DNA of 64,000 bases from Filimonas effusa (GCF_004118675.1 NZ_SDHZ01000001.1:62001-126000), one strand, 5' to 3'; counted from the first letter of the stretch, positions 26,904-35,387 are shown. Made by a program: numbers and translations. Notes: generated by a model not told the origin, from the sequence alone.

Positions 26904-28190
26904 ATGGCAAAAAAAACATTGGGCGACGCGGGTTGCATCCAGGAAATGGTCATCGAGATATCCAATTTACTGGATCACCGAAAAAGTGAGATCGAGTTTA
27001 TTTCGAACTTTTACCTAATCAAGCTTTTTTGGCAGATCGGGAAAGAAATCGGCAAATTGAACAATGCCGACTTTAGTCCAGAGAAAGCTCATATAGCTTT
27101 CCGCAAAATAGAGGAAGTGCTCATTAATAAATATGGACATTTTTTTAAATCCTACCACTTGCATGAGATGGATCTTTTTGCTCGTATATTTTCGAATGAA
27201 GATTTGATTAACAGGATAGCTTACTATTTGGACTGGCCATTAATCTCAGTTATGCTACAATTGAAAACCGAGCAGCAATGGACTTCCTTTATCATGGATG
27301 CAATCGAGGCCAAAATGAGTAGAGCCGCGCTGCTTTCAGCGAACACTTTACCACAGAAAGAGTCTTTGGAAATGCACACTTCCTCTGACAAAGCCATAGA
27401 CCAGGAAAAACTCTTGTCTTTATTCCCTACAAAATTCTATAATGGGAAAAAACGACATATTGATAGTCTATATACCGGCCACTACAGGTATGAATTCAAA
27501 GAACTTTTAGGTGTCCACACTACTTCAGGCAACCCCGGAATCGGTGTGGGAAACCTGGAATTAAATATCCTTAAATTGATCGACGCCTTCAAATGTTCAC
27601 TAAGTAGAGAAGTCAACAGCATGTTTAACGTCTCTTTTTGGGATGTAGGACGTCTGCTTGACAAGAGGCTGAATGCAATCAAAAGTCAAACCGATAGACA
27701 GGGCTATCTGGAAGAATTCTCTTTGGTATTTGAGCAGAAATGGGGAGCTAAAATAGGATGCGGGTCAAATATATACAGTATGTTATGTTATTACCAAATC
27801 CTGGGTGAGACGGATATGGCTTTTCAGGTCGCATGTCTGGTGAATTGGGAGCAGCTACAAGAGCTTTTCCACCTGCATGATCCTGAGATGATTCATTTAT
27901 GCGCAAGGATGTTAGCGCGTGGCGATATTGATTTGTTTTCAATACGTCAATATATTAGTCATGGTTTTCCTGAAGAAGTGCTTAATCAGGAAAGGGCCTT
28001 GCTGCAAATGCTGACACCTCCAAATACGCCTTCCGAAATCGTCCATACTGAGCGCAAAGGCAATTCAATAATCACTATCAAGGAACGCATTTTGAAAACG
28101 GATGAGGATATTATCAATAAACAATTCTATGTGGATGTATTCAGTAATACTTTTTTCACGGAATTTATGAAGTCGGGTATTAAAGCGTAG
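26904..28190 (+). CDS. Protein with two YhcG_N (DUF1016 N-terminal)-like domains, no nuclease domain
   Basis: In this 428-residue protein, residues about 12-125 resemble the N-terminal helical domain of YhcG/DUF1016 proteins: FYLIKLFWQIGKEIGKLN, KYGHFFKSYHLHEMDLFARI, then YLDWPLISVMLQLK and a tail where YhcG reads SWSH and FY. The pattern recurs at about 230-345: NVSFWDVGRLLDKRLN, FEQKWGAKIGCGSNIYSML, LVNWEQLQELFHL. Ordinary DUF1016 proteins carry a C-terminal PD-(D/E)XK nuclease and often sit in restriction-modification loci. Here no nuclease motif is seen; the last 60 residues are short and basic. The assignment is by motif reading only. The gene follows the lipoprotein gene by 24 bp. Confidence 0.6.
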   Translation: MAKKTLGDAGCIQEMVIEISNLLDHRKSEIEFISNFYLIKLFWQIGKEIGKLNNADFSPEKAHIAFRKIEEVLINKYGHFFKSYHLHEMDLFARIFSNEDLINRIAYYLDWPLISVMLQLKTEQQWTSFIMDAIEAKMSRAALLSANTLPQKESLEMHTSSDKAIDQEKLLSLFPTKFYNGKKRHIDSLYTGHYRYEFKELLGVHTTSGNPGIGVGNLELNILKLIDAFKCSLSREVNSMFNVSFWDVGRLLDKRLNAIKSQTDRQGYLEEFSLVFEQKWGAKIGCGSNIYSMLCYYQILGETDMAFQVACLVNWEQLQELFHLHDPEMIHLCARMLARGDIDLFSIRQYISHGFPEEVLNQERALLQMLTPPNTPSEIVHTERKGNSIITIKERILKTDEDIINKQFYVDVFSNTFFTEFMKSGIKA

Positions 28191-28276
28191 GAAAACTCAG
28201 GCAAAACACCTAATATCCAAATAAGAAGAGCCTTTTTCATTTCCGCGCCTTATGCGTGGCGTACGCACCTGGCCCT

Positions 28277-28340
28277 TTCCAAAACCATACTTTACCCATA
28301 ACCATACACCCCGTCTGTCCTCATAGTTCCAAAACCATAC
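28277..28340. repeat. Three AACCATAC direct repeats upstream of tpx
   Basis: AACCATAC occurs at 28283-28290, 28300-28307 and 28333-28340. The outer two extend to a 14-bp identity, TTCCAAAACCATAC. Spacings are 17 and 33 bp. They are possibly regulator half-sites; no binding protein is known. The rest of the 261-bp gap shows no gene. Confidence 0.45.
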
Positions 28341-28451
28341 AGGTATATTATGAAGTTTGCTTGGGTTTATCGCCTAAATTTGATCTTGTCCAGGGATGCA
28401 AACAATGATTTTAGTTTGCCGACAAAATATTAAAATTCCAAAAGAAGAGCT

Positions 28452-28952
28452 ATGTCAACAGTTACATTTAAAGGAAACCCGGTAAACACATCCGGTTCCC
28501 TTCCGGCAGTAGGTACCAATGCAGCAGAATTTACACTTACAGGCGGCGACCTCTCCGAAAAAAGCCTCGCTGATTTTAAAGGAAAGAATCTCATCCTCAA
28601 CATCTTCCCAAGTGTGAACACAGGCGTTTGCGCCCAGTCTGTTCGCAAATTCAACCAGGAAGCAGCAGGCCTCGACAATACCGTCGTGCTTTGCGTATCA
28701 AAAGACCTTCCCTTTGCTCAGGCCCAGTTCTGCGGCGCAGAAGGTATCAGCAACGTGGTAATGCTGTCCGATTTCAGAACCGACTTCGGTAACCAGTATG
28801 GCGTCCTCCTTACCGATGGCCCCTTGCGTGGACTCCTTAGCCGCGCCATCGTTGTCATCAACCCGGAAGGAAAGATCGTTTACGAAGAACAGGTCCCCGA
28901 AATCGCTCAGGAACCCGACTACGCCAGCGCGTTGAAGGTTATTAAAGGATAA
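28452..28952 (+). CDS. tpx: Thiol peroxidase
   Basis: This 166-residue atypical 2-Cys peroxiredoxin of the Tpx type detoxifies hydrogen peroxide and alkyl hydroperoxides using thioredoxin. The peroxidatic cysteine is C60 in SVNTGVCAQSVRKFN and the resolving cysteine C94 in AQFCGAEG, the normal Tpx spacing. The N-terminus has the Tpx pattern VTFKGNPVNTSG. It is monocistronic, with its own terminator. It is a housekeeping gene lying inside the otherwise decayed accessory segment. Confidence 0.95.
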   Translation: MSTVTFKGNPVNTSGSLPAVGTNAAEFTLTGGDLSEKSLADFKGKNLILNIFPSVNTGVCAQSVRKFNQEAAGLDNTVVLCVSKDLPFAQAQFCGAEGISNVVMLSDFRTDFGNQYGVLLTDGPLRGLLSRAIVVINPEGKIVYEEQVPEIAQEPDYASALKVIKG

Positions 28953-28961
28953 CTAACTATT

Positions 28962-28996
28962 CAGGCTGTACCTCACACCGGTACAGCCTGATTTTA
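28962..28996 (+). terminator. Terminator after tpx
   Basis: A perfect 11-bp stem, CAGGCTGTACC/GGTACAGCCTG, with a 7-nt loop is followed by ATTTTAC. Confidence 0.75.
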
Positions 28997-29027
28997 CTTC
29001 CGCTTTTGCCGTCAGCCAAAACAACTC

Positions 29028-29944
29028 TTACGAAGCAGGCATCAAAGTGTTTACAAACGCAACAGACAATGGAAAGGTTGCCTCCTTCTCAACTGCTGCC
29101 TCCCAGTCGCTTATTTGCTTCTTATAGGCCGCTTCGCCTGCCTTTAGTAGTAGTCCAACCCTGTCATATAAAACAGTTGCAGCCTCCATCGGCACACCAA
29201 AATCAGCATCATATCTTGCGCCGCAATAAGCCTTCTTTAAAATAGAAAACAGTTCCTCTTCCTGCGGAGTATTCACCGGAAAAACACGCTGCAATCCAGT
29301 CCTGCCAGATCCAGTAAAGGCGCTAAACGGCTGATGTTATGAGAAAGAGGCCGGTAACCAGTAACGGCCTTCACCAAAGCCAGCGCCGTTTGCTCTACGG
29401 CCTGGTGAAGCAAGAAAGCCTCGAGCTCCCAATTCCCTGCTCCTTTGTAATACTCAGCCCCTTTATAAAAGCCGAATGCTCTTGGATAAACCAACGTCCA
29501 CACCTCTTTCGCAAGGTTGATACAACGGTATAACGAACAATCATATTGATAGCTATGAAGCGGTGCCCCGGAATCCAAAACCATCCAGCCATATTTACTT
29601 ACCAGGTTAAAAAAGTGCGATCCCTCACTAATAGCGGCGTTAACTCCCGTCACCCTATGTATAATATAATTAGCGCGAACATGCGGCAACCTTATCTTAT
29701 CCAGCAGCGTTAAAACATCCTCATCTTTAAACGGGTTAGTCTTGCCCTTGATAATAAGAATATCAAAAGCTATTTCGTCCTTCAGCATTTGGGCGCCGGA
29801 AAACACCTGCCACCGCTGAACATTCAAACGCTTGTAACCATAGCAAATAATCTTTTCAGGAAAAACGGCCTTCGCAATCGCGTCGGCCAGTTCTTTCAAC
29901 CGCTGCCGTTCAGTGGAAGAAAGAAAGTCAAATGTGTTTTGCAT
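29028..29944 (-). pseudogene. Nucleotidyltransferase-like/HEPN domain protein with a frameshift
   Basis: Two overlapping frames make one protein. The first starts at the ATG at 29942-29944 and reads MQNTFDFLSSTERQRLKELA, IICYGYKRLN, and then the HEPN-like helix LEAFLLHQAVEQTALALVKA with YRPLSHNISRL. It ends in SVFFR at the stop near 29273. The second frame continues FPVNTPQEEELFSILKKAYC, ARYDADFG, then two further HEPN helices. On the coding strand the junction is a run of five T; six T would give one continuous protein of about 305 residues. HEPN domains occur in RNases and in MNT-HEPN toxin pairs. A sequencing error or programmed slippage are alternatives to decay. Confidence 0.7.
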
Positions 29945-30078
29945 AAAATTAATTGAATCATTCCCGGTGCCTTGCAAAGCGCCGGATAAAATATTGTTGG
30001 CAATAAACAGTCTGGGAAACGTCAGGGCGCAGACCTACGTACTATTACAGTACAAGCAGTAATGAAAGTGGTGCATAT

Positions 30079-30110
30079 ACTTACATTTAAGGTTACAACA
30101 AAATGTAAGT
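30079..30110. repeat. 10-bp inverted repeat
   Basis: ACTTACATTT (30079-30088) and AAATGTAAGT (30101-30110) are perfectly complementary with a 12-nt spacer. Confidence 0.6.
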
Positions 30111-30134
30111 CTCAAAGAACGAAGGCAGGAAATA

Positions 30135-30242
30135 CAAATAGGATTGGAACCTGCCTCGCCCTACCGACCGCAGGCTCTGACAAAGCCAACCGCCCGAAGG
30201 CGGGTCCAACGGTAAGGACAAAAGCAGGCCCAATCCTATTTG
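30135..30242. repeat. Long inverted repeat enclosing a hairpin (108 bp)
   Basis: CAAATAGGATTGG (30135-30147) pairs perfectly with CCAATCCTATTTG (30230-30242). The stem continues after a small bulge with CCTGC (30150-30154)/GCAGG (30224-30228). Inside lies CCGCC/GGCGG with a 4-nt loop near 30190-30203. The whole could be a folded RNA, a miniature element with terminal inverted repeats, or a recombination site. No flanking target duplication was identified. Confidence 0.6.
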
Positions 30243-30259
30243 CAAGCACAATATAGGAA

Positions 30260-30592
30260 TTGAGGCCCACTCTGCTCACCGAGAATTGTCAGATTCGTAA
30301 CGTGAGACTTCTTCGAGCCAAAAAGACCCTAAATAGGGTTAATTATCTAGGAAGCGTATTCCCGGAAAACGAATTAAAAGCAATGTGGAGTTACAAAAAA
30401 ACTCACCCATTTATAATCAGATTTCTTTATGTCTACTCTTTTCCGCATCGAATAAATATGCAGAGGCTAATTGAGCTTAATATATTATCAGGTGTTGATG
30501 ACGCTCCAAGAGGCTTTAGGCTCATTACCCAGGAACAACTATATTTGATCTTAAAGGAGACGCAAAGCGATGAAAGTTTTATTATCCATTAA
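30260..30592 (+). CDS. Hypothetical protein, probably a C-terminal fragment
   Basis: This 110-residue frame has an N-terminal 25 residues that look arbitrary. From RVNYLGSVFPENELKAMWSY onward it reads like the conserved end of a larger protein (THPFIIRFLYVYSFPHR, SGVDDAPRGFRLITQEQL). I do not recognise the family. It overlaps the ASCH gene start by 23 bp and its 3' end contains that gene's ribosome binding site, so the two were probably translationally coupled. The likely reading is a 5'-truncated gene whose upstream half was replaced by the inverted-repeat element. Confidence 0.45.
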   Translation: MRPTLLTENCQIRNVRLLRAKKTLNRVNYLGSVFPENELKAMWSYKKTHPFIIRFLYVYSFPHRINMQRLIELNILSGVDDAPRGFRLITQEQLYLILKETQSDESFIIH

Positions 30593-30938
30593 GCCGGAAT
30601 TTGCTGATAAGATATTTGATGGTAAGAAAAAATTTGAATTCCGCAGGGCTATTTTTAAGCGAAACGATATAAAAACAGTTGTTGTTTACGCATCTTCGCC
30701 GGTGCAGAAAGTTATTGGTGAGTTTGAAATCGAGTCAATAATAAAAGGCAATCTGGTTGAGTTATGGGAAACCACCAAAGCCTATGCAGGCATAGATGAA
30801 CAGTATTTTTACAAGTATTTTGCAGATCGCAACTCAGGCTTCGCTATCAAAATTAAGCAAGCAAAAAAATATAAACTGCCTTTATCTTTGAAAGAGAATT
30901 TTAATGTTGTCCCTCCTCAGTCATTTGTTTATCTATAA
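30570..30938 (+). CDS. ASCH domain protein
   Basis: In this 122-residue protein the N-terminal MKVLLSIKPEFADKIFDGKK and KFEFRRAIFKRNDIKTVVVY are the hallmark first strands of the ASCH fold (a PUA-like beta barrel), followed by YASSPVQKVIGEFEI. ASCH domains bind RNA or modified nucleosides, and some hydrolyse acetylcytidine; the function here is unknown. The start is supported by AAAGGAG at 30553-30559, 10 bp before the ATG, an unusually clear Shine-Dalgarno for this phylum. It is coupled to the upstream fragment. Confidence 0.8.
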   Translation: MKVLLSIKPEFADKIFDGKKKFEFRRAIFKRNDIKTVVVYASSPVQKVIGEFEIESIIKGNLVELWETTKAYAGIDEQYFYKYFADRNSGFAIKIKQAKKYKLPLSLKENFNVVPPQSFVYL

Positions 30939-31158
30939 TCTTTCCTATCTATGCCTCAATATTTTGCCTCCACTATCCCAACCACGATCCTTTTCTAACC
31001 GGCTAGTCGATTCTTGTCCCTTATACCAGGGGGTAATAACGACATCTTTTTAAAAAGTACCCAACCATCTACACTTCTTTCAAAAAAAAATAACCAACTT
31101 AAAGCGCTATCATTATTTCAATACATCCGAATAATTATATTTCCGGAAAATTTACTGA

Positions 31159-31956
31159 GTGGCAAAACAAGGCGGTCCTTTCATCTTCGAAAAAACATTC
31201 GGCTGCGTCTCTTTGTACAAGAGAGGTGGGATAGGGCTTGCCCGTTGCAAAAGCAACCTCACTGCCCAACGCTGGCGTAAAGATCCTGCTTTCGCAGGCA
31301 GCCGTAAAAGTGCCGGTGAACTCGGCGCTGCGGCAGCCATCGCCAGTCCGTTTTACAATGCTTTGCCACAAGGCATCCGCGTATTCAGCCTGTATCACCA
31401 GCTAGTAGGCCTCGCTAAAAAGCTGCTGGCTGCAGGTGCACCTATTGATGATATAGAACAAACCCTGGCCCTGGCAGTGATCCGCCTGCGCAAAATGGAA
31501 ATAACCGCCAATGCAAACCAGGCCGGCCAAAAACACGCTGGTCAAAACCTCCTTAGCCAAAAACAGGTTCAAAAAACTTCAACACCGTCACGCATAACAG
31601 CAGCACCAGGAAGCACAAAACCTGCGGCTCCCTCCGTCAAAGTACTGCTCTCTCACAAAGTAGTGCAGTCTCCCGGAACCCCTCCATTATACAAAGAGTC
31701 GCATTCCGCACATATAAGTCGCCACAAGTCCTTATGTCGACGAACCGCCGGCAGGAGCGCCTCAGTTGCCGCTCTCCTGCCACAGCGCCTCAACACCATA
31801 GCAGCTTATAAAGGTTTTAAGATAACCAGGGCTTTCCCTTGCCCATACCTCAAAAATGTCTGCTTTCTGGCCCGGGAAACAAACGCTGTCACCTCAAAAA
31901 ATAGCGCCAATACCCGCACCAGTCATAAAATCGTGTTTCCTGCAGGCGTTTCATAG
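31159..31956 (+). CDS. Bacteroidota-specific hypothetical protein with low-complexity tail
   Basis: This 265-residue protein starts at GTG. The first 115 residues follow a pattern I associate with a common uncharacterised Bacteroidota family: GPFIFEKTFGCVSLYKRGG, KSNLTAQRWRKDPAFAGSR, GAAAAIASPFYNALPQGIR, LYHQLVGLAKKLL. The rest is Lys/Ser/Pro/Ala-rich without recognisable domains and is probably disordered. There is no signal peptide or membrane segment. The family function is unknown. The C-terminal part could partly be an extension past an original stop, since relatives I recall are shorter. Confidence 0.55.
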   Translation: MAKQGGPFIFEKTFGCVSLYKRGGIGLARCKSNLTAQRWRKDPAFAGSRKSAGELGAAAAIASPFYNALPQGIRVFSLYHQLVGLAKKLLAAGAPIDDIEQTLALAVIRLRKMEITANANQAGQKHAGQNLLSQKQVQKTSTPSRITAAPGSTKPAAPSVKVLLSHKVVQSPGTPPLYKESHSAHISRHKSLCRRTAGRSASVAALLPQRLNTIAAYKGFKITRAFPCPYLKNVCFLARETNAVTSKNSANTRTSHKIVFPAGVS

Positions 31957-32086
31957 CCACACATCCCGGATAATCTTCATCTACGAAGAAATACGCTTTA
32001 AACATGAACGATAAAGCTACTCAGGAACTACTGAAGAGCCACTATGAACTATCTTCACCAGAGCCCCATCAATCCCGTCTTACCCG

Positions 32087-32800
32087 TTACGGCACCCGCT
32101 TGTGCGCAACAGCCTTAACCCATTTCTTCCCCTCGCAAACCGCACAAACCGCAGCACTGCCCGCTATCTTTTGCGTATTGCCACAACGTGTACAGGCATA
32201 TACATCCGTTTCCACTATAGTCGTCACCTGCTTATCAAACTCATGCGGCAAAATGGATAACCCCGGCTTTACCGCCTCATCGGCAAAATAAAACACACTT
32301 AACTCCCCCGATAGCTCAAGATAAGCCCGGTCTACCTGGCCCAGCTGCGAAACGCCCTTTAGCCGCAACTCCGAGAAAAACTCATCCTGGGCAAGATCTT
32401 CCTTTTTAAAACTATCTATACAAAACTTCCCGTCCTCGATCAGGCAAACGGTTTTGCCCTCTATCAGTTGCTCCACCTTCTTCGATTTCGCAGTTAAATA
32501 AGTAGTGAAACGATAAAACGTAATCACAGCAACAAATACGGCCACTGCCGATAATAACCCCACCTCTTGATAGAACATAGGATCACCAGCCGCCGACCCC
32601 AGCCCTATAATAACCACTAGCTCAAATACACTCAGTTGTCTTACCCCTCTTTTCCCCATTAACCTTAACCCAATCAGTACAACGATATACATCACCAGTG
32701 TCCTGAGTAATATCTCGGGCAGAAACCAATGATCCTGGTCCCCGAATAACAATTTGTTCAACGCCGAAGGTTGGGCCTGCGAAATATCTCCTAGTGTCAT
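32087..32800 (-). CDS. DUF421 (YetF-like) membrane protein with C-terminal zinc ribbon
   Basis: This 237-residue protein starts at the ATG at 32798-32800. It has three N-terminal membrane helices, with the DUF421 motif YIVVLIGLRLMGKRGVRQLS and a FELVVIIGLGSAAGDPM segment, then the soluble YetF domain (VEQLIEGKTVCLIEDGKF, LAQDEFFSELRLKGV). An extra C-terminal C-x2-C...C-x2-C ribbon (CTRCG, CAVCEG) is attached. The physiological function of DUF421 proteins is unknown; Bacillus relatives affect spore properties. It is transcribed away from the exported protein gene at 33249. Confidence 0.88.
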   Translation of the reverse strand: MTLGDISQAQPSALNKLLFGDQDHWFLPEILLRTLVMYIVVLIGLRLMGKRGVRQLSVFELVVIIGLGSAAGDPMFYQEVGLLSAVAVFVAVITFYRFTTYLTAKSKKVEQLIEGKTVCLIEDGKFCIDSFKKEDLAQDEFFSELRLKGVSQLGQVDRAYLELSGELSVFYFADEAVKPGLSILPHEFDKQVTTIVETDVYACTRCGNTQKIAGSAAVCAVCEGKKWVKAVAHKRVP

Positions 32801-33248
32801 ATTATTTGATATCAATGCATTAACAGTGTAAGTGCAATCTTTGTTGCAAACAGCAAGCCGATCTTTACAATCCACGTAAATCAGCTCCCGTATTATTACA
32901 TAGTCTTGTTACCGGCAGAACAGCAACCTCCCCGGAAAGCCTGCACACAAAAAAACATCGTAAAAAGTGTAAAATCTTGCCAAATGTAAATGAGATTGAA
33001 AGCCGGATCGTGTTGTTTTGCGGAACAATTCACTGCAACTATGAAATCGTGCTCACCCTTACCGCCATTACCTGTAGCGCAACAGTATGCCGGTAGCCTC
33101 AAAGCCCTGCTTTCTGTCGAAGCTGCTGATCCCTGAGCGATATTGGAAACAGAAATGCTCCTTATAAACTGGCAACAGTAAAGCCAATACAAAAAGTGAA
33201 AGATTAAAACATTGTCCTGGTATATTCTAAAACAGTCAAAATAACCGT
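32801..33248. other. Divergent intergenic region
   Basis: This 448-bp region lies between two divergent genes. There is no TAnnTTTG box on either strand that I can defend. One 31-codon frame (33041-33136, MKSCSPLPPLPVAQQYAG and onwards) is too short to call. A small dyad GCAA/TTGC lies near 32834-32847. Confidence 0.4.
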
Positions 33249-34298
33249 ATGAGAAAATTCTCTTTTTTGCCACAGATAGGTATAAGTTCCTCACGCTTTG
33301 GTATAGCGTCTTTGCTCACAGCAGCCGTCCTCTTATCCCTGTCGCAGCCCACACAGGCGCAACTTGGAAAAATGATTAAAAAAGCAGGTGCCGCAGCGAA
33401 AGATGCCAAACCTGCCGATGCCGCAGAAGCCGCGAAGAAAGCCGAAGATGTCTCAGCAGCCACAAAAAAAAAGAACATAAGTATCTTTTTTTCAAAAACG
33501 AAGCTCTCCTCTGCAACACCACAGTACACTACCGAATTCCAGGAAGGGGATAACATCTACGCCCGCATCGTATTCCCTAAACCCATTAAGGAATACCTCT
33601 CCGGTAACATCCTTACTTTTGATGTCGCCTACAAACAACAGGGAGATGACGATTATTCCGTTAACTACGTGAAAATAGATGCGTCAAAGATCAACCAGGA
33701 AGCCACCCAGCTCGATTTCGATGTACTGGCAAAACCCGCCGAAGCTACCACCCGCTATGCCCAATTCATGCAGGCTCCGTCTCTCATAGGTATGGTCATG
33801 CAACACGCCAGTCCGGGTAAAAAAGAAGAATTTAAATGGAAAATAGAAGACCTCGAAGGTTCCTTCTTCCTCACTATGAAAAGCGCGGCAGGCTTTACCT
33901 CCTTTATTACACCCATCCAGCAGAAAGCCAATGCTTTCAAACAAGATGATGATGCATCCCAGGCCGATCTGCCCGGGGAATTCGCAGAAAAAAGCTACGC
34001 CTTCAACGATCCCCAGCTAAGCAAAGCAGCTATTATTAAATTCCTCCCCGCAAATGCCCAGGTACTGAAGTTTGTGGTAGGCCCCGGTGATGACTATAAA
34101 GTAATGAAGAATGAACTCGGCATCATCCTCTATAAGCAAACCGCTCGATATATCATGGTCGCTTATAAAGATAAAACCTCCGGTAACTGCTACTACGATA
34201 ATATGATCTTTGAACGCCCCTACGAAGGCAACGGGAAATACGGCAGTCTTAAAGTGCGTACCAATGGTGAACGCATCGATTGCAGTAAGATCAAATAA
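33249..34298 (+). CDS. Exported protein of unknown function
   Basis: This 349-residue protein has a signal peptide whose hydrophobic core is SLLTAAVLLSLS and whose cut site is after QPTQAQ. A Lys/Ala-rich helix (AAAKDAKPADAAEAAKK) is followed by a mature domain of alternating strands and helices (NIYARIVFPKPIKEYLSG, KWKIEDLEGSFFLTMKS, KTSGNCYYDNMIFERPYEG). No known family was identified. The ending YGSLKVRTNGERIDCSKI carries one of only two cysteines in the mature part, the other being in GNCYYD, which may form a disulfide. It is probably monocistronic. Confidence 0.7.
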   Translation: MRKFSFLPQIGISSSRFGIASLLTAAVLLSLSQPTQAQLGKMIKKAGAAAKDAKPADAAEAAKKAEDVSAATKKKNISIFFSKTKLSSATPQYTTEFQEGDNIYARIVFPKPIKEYLSGNILTFDVAYKQQGDDDYSVNYVKIDASKINQEATQLDFDVLAKPAEATTRYAQFMQAPSLIGMVMQHASPGKKEEFKWKIEDLEGSFFLTMKSAAGFTSFITPIQQKANAFKQDDDASQADLPGEFAEKSYAFNDPQLSKAAIIKFLPANAQVLKFVVGPGDDYKVMKNELGIILYKQTARYIMVAYKDKTSGNCYYDNMIFERPYEGNGKYGSLKVRTNGERIDCSKIK

Positions 34299-34351
34299 CC
34301 ACGTTACTCTGGTTTCCATTTATGCAGCCCAGGCCCCGAAGTCATGGTAAG

Positions 34352-34487
34352 TATTTACCGTGGCACCTGGCTGCATGATGGAACAGTCTCTGGCATAACG
34401 CCTGAATATAAAATCCAATTATTTACCGTGGCACCTGGCTGCATAATGGAACAGTCTCTGGCATAACGCCTGAATATAAAATCCAAT
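34352..34487 (+). repeat. 68-bp tandem duplication in the leader of the hydrolase operon
   Basis: Two head-to-tail copies, 34352-34419 and 34420-34487, differ at one base (gcatGatgg versus gcatAatgg). Each starts TATTTACCGTGGCACC and ends in AAAATCCAAT; the second ends 3 bp before the ATG at 34491. Each copy contains CCTGGCTGCAT, which can pair with ATGCAGCCCAGG at 34322-34333. Confidence 0.95.
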
Positions 34488-34490
34488 AAA

Positions 34491-35387
34491 ATGAAACAAA
34501 AGGTCTATTTCAATAGCAACGGATGCGTCCTCGTGGGCAACGTCTATATGCCCCCGGATTTTAACCCTGAAAAAAACTACCCCGCTATCCTCGTAGGCGG
34601 CTCGTGGACTACAGTCAAAGAACAAATGAGCGGGTTGTATGCAGCAGAACTCGCAAAACAAGGCTTCATCACCCTCGCCATCGATCCCAGGTTCTTCGGC
34701 GAAAGCCAGGGCAAACCAAGGTTCTGGGAAAACCCGCAGGCAAAGATCGAAGACTATAAAAATGCAGTTTCATTCCTGTACAATTTCCAGAACGTCGATA
34801 ACGATAACATCTTTCTTGTTTCTATTTGTGCAAGCTCAGGCTATATGGCTACGGTAACAGCCGGTGATAAAAGGGTGAAAGGGTTGGCTGCTGTAGCTGC
34901 CTGGCTGCACGATAACGAAGCGGTTAAAATGATCTATGGAGGCGAACAGGGCGTTCGCCAGAAAATATACCAGGCCCGTAAAGCAAAAGAACTGTTCGAA
35001 GAAACAAACGAAACAACTTTTATCCCCGCCATCAGTACAACCGATGAAAACGCCGCCATGTTCGGCGAATACGACTATTATCTCGATCCCAATCGGGGTG
35101 CCGTCCCACAATGGAGCGCAGATAAATTCGCCGTTATGAGCTGGGAAGACTGGCTTACATTCAACCCCATGCCTGTCGCCGCACATATCACTACCCCCGT
35201 ATTGATGATCCATTCCGATCAGGCTGTATTGCCGGACTATACAAAAAAATTCTTTAATACTATTCCACATCAACATAAAGTATTACATTGGACCAACGGC
35301 TCCCAGTTCGATTTCTACGACAACCCCATACAGGTCGCCGAAGCAGTCGCAACAATAAATACTTTCTTTAAAACAAACAGGAACTGA
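34491..35387 (+). CDS. Alpha/beta hydrolase (YcjY-like) with altered triad
   Basis: This 298-residue hydrolase has the strand and turn order GSWTTVKEQM, LAIDPRFFGESQG and then a nucleophile elbow reading SICASSGY (C113 or S115), the acid HSDQAVLPDY (D243) and the ending where relatives usually have His before FDFYD or DLYD. Here that position is Q272 (GSQFDFYD). If the family alignment is right, the protein lacks the usual catalytic His. It is the first gene of a unit with SnoaL-like, YCII, ECF42 sigma and protease genes, all on the same strand with small gaps. Substrate unknown. Confidence 0.8.
   Translation: MKQKVYFNSNGCVLVGNVYMPPDFNPEKNYPAILVGGSWTTVKEQMSGLYAAELAKQGFITLAIDPRFFGESQGKPRFWENPQAKIEDYKNAVSFLYNFQNVDNDNIFLVSICASSGYMATVTAGDKRVKGLAAVAAWLHDNEAVKMIYGGEQGVRQKIYQARKAKELFEETNETTFIPAISTTDENAAMFGEYDYYLDPNRGAVPQWSADKFAVMSWEDWLTFNPMPVAAHITTPVLMIHSDQAVLPDYTKKFFNTIPHQHKVLHWTNGSQFDFYDNPIQVAEAVATINTFFKTNRN

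Larger units (their letters stand above)
29945..30259. other. Intergenic region with nested inverted repeats
   Basis: This 315-bp stretch has no convincing gene. It holds the two inverted-repeat structures listed at 30079-30110 and 30135-30242. Confidence 0.5.

Noticed and set aside
29028-29294. Separate 88-residue gene
   Set aside because: It reads as the C-terminal half of the frameshifted HEPN protein and has only a TTG start at the junction.
32896-33294. Minus-strand open frame of 132 codons in the divergent gap
   Set aside because: Composition is random-looking, there is no promoter, and it overlaps the signal peptide of the exported protein.
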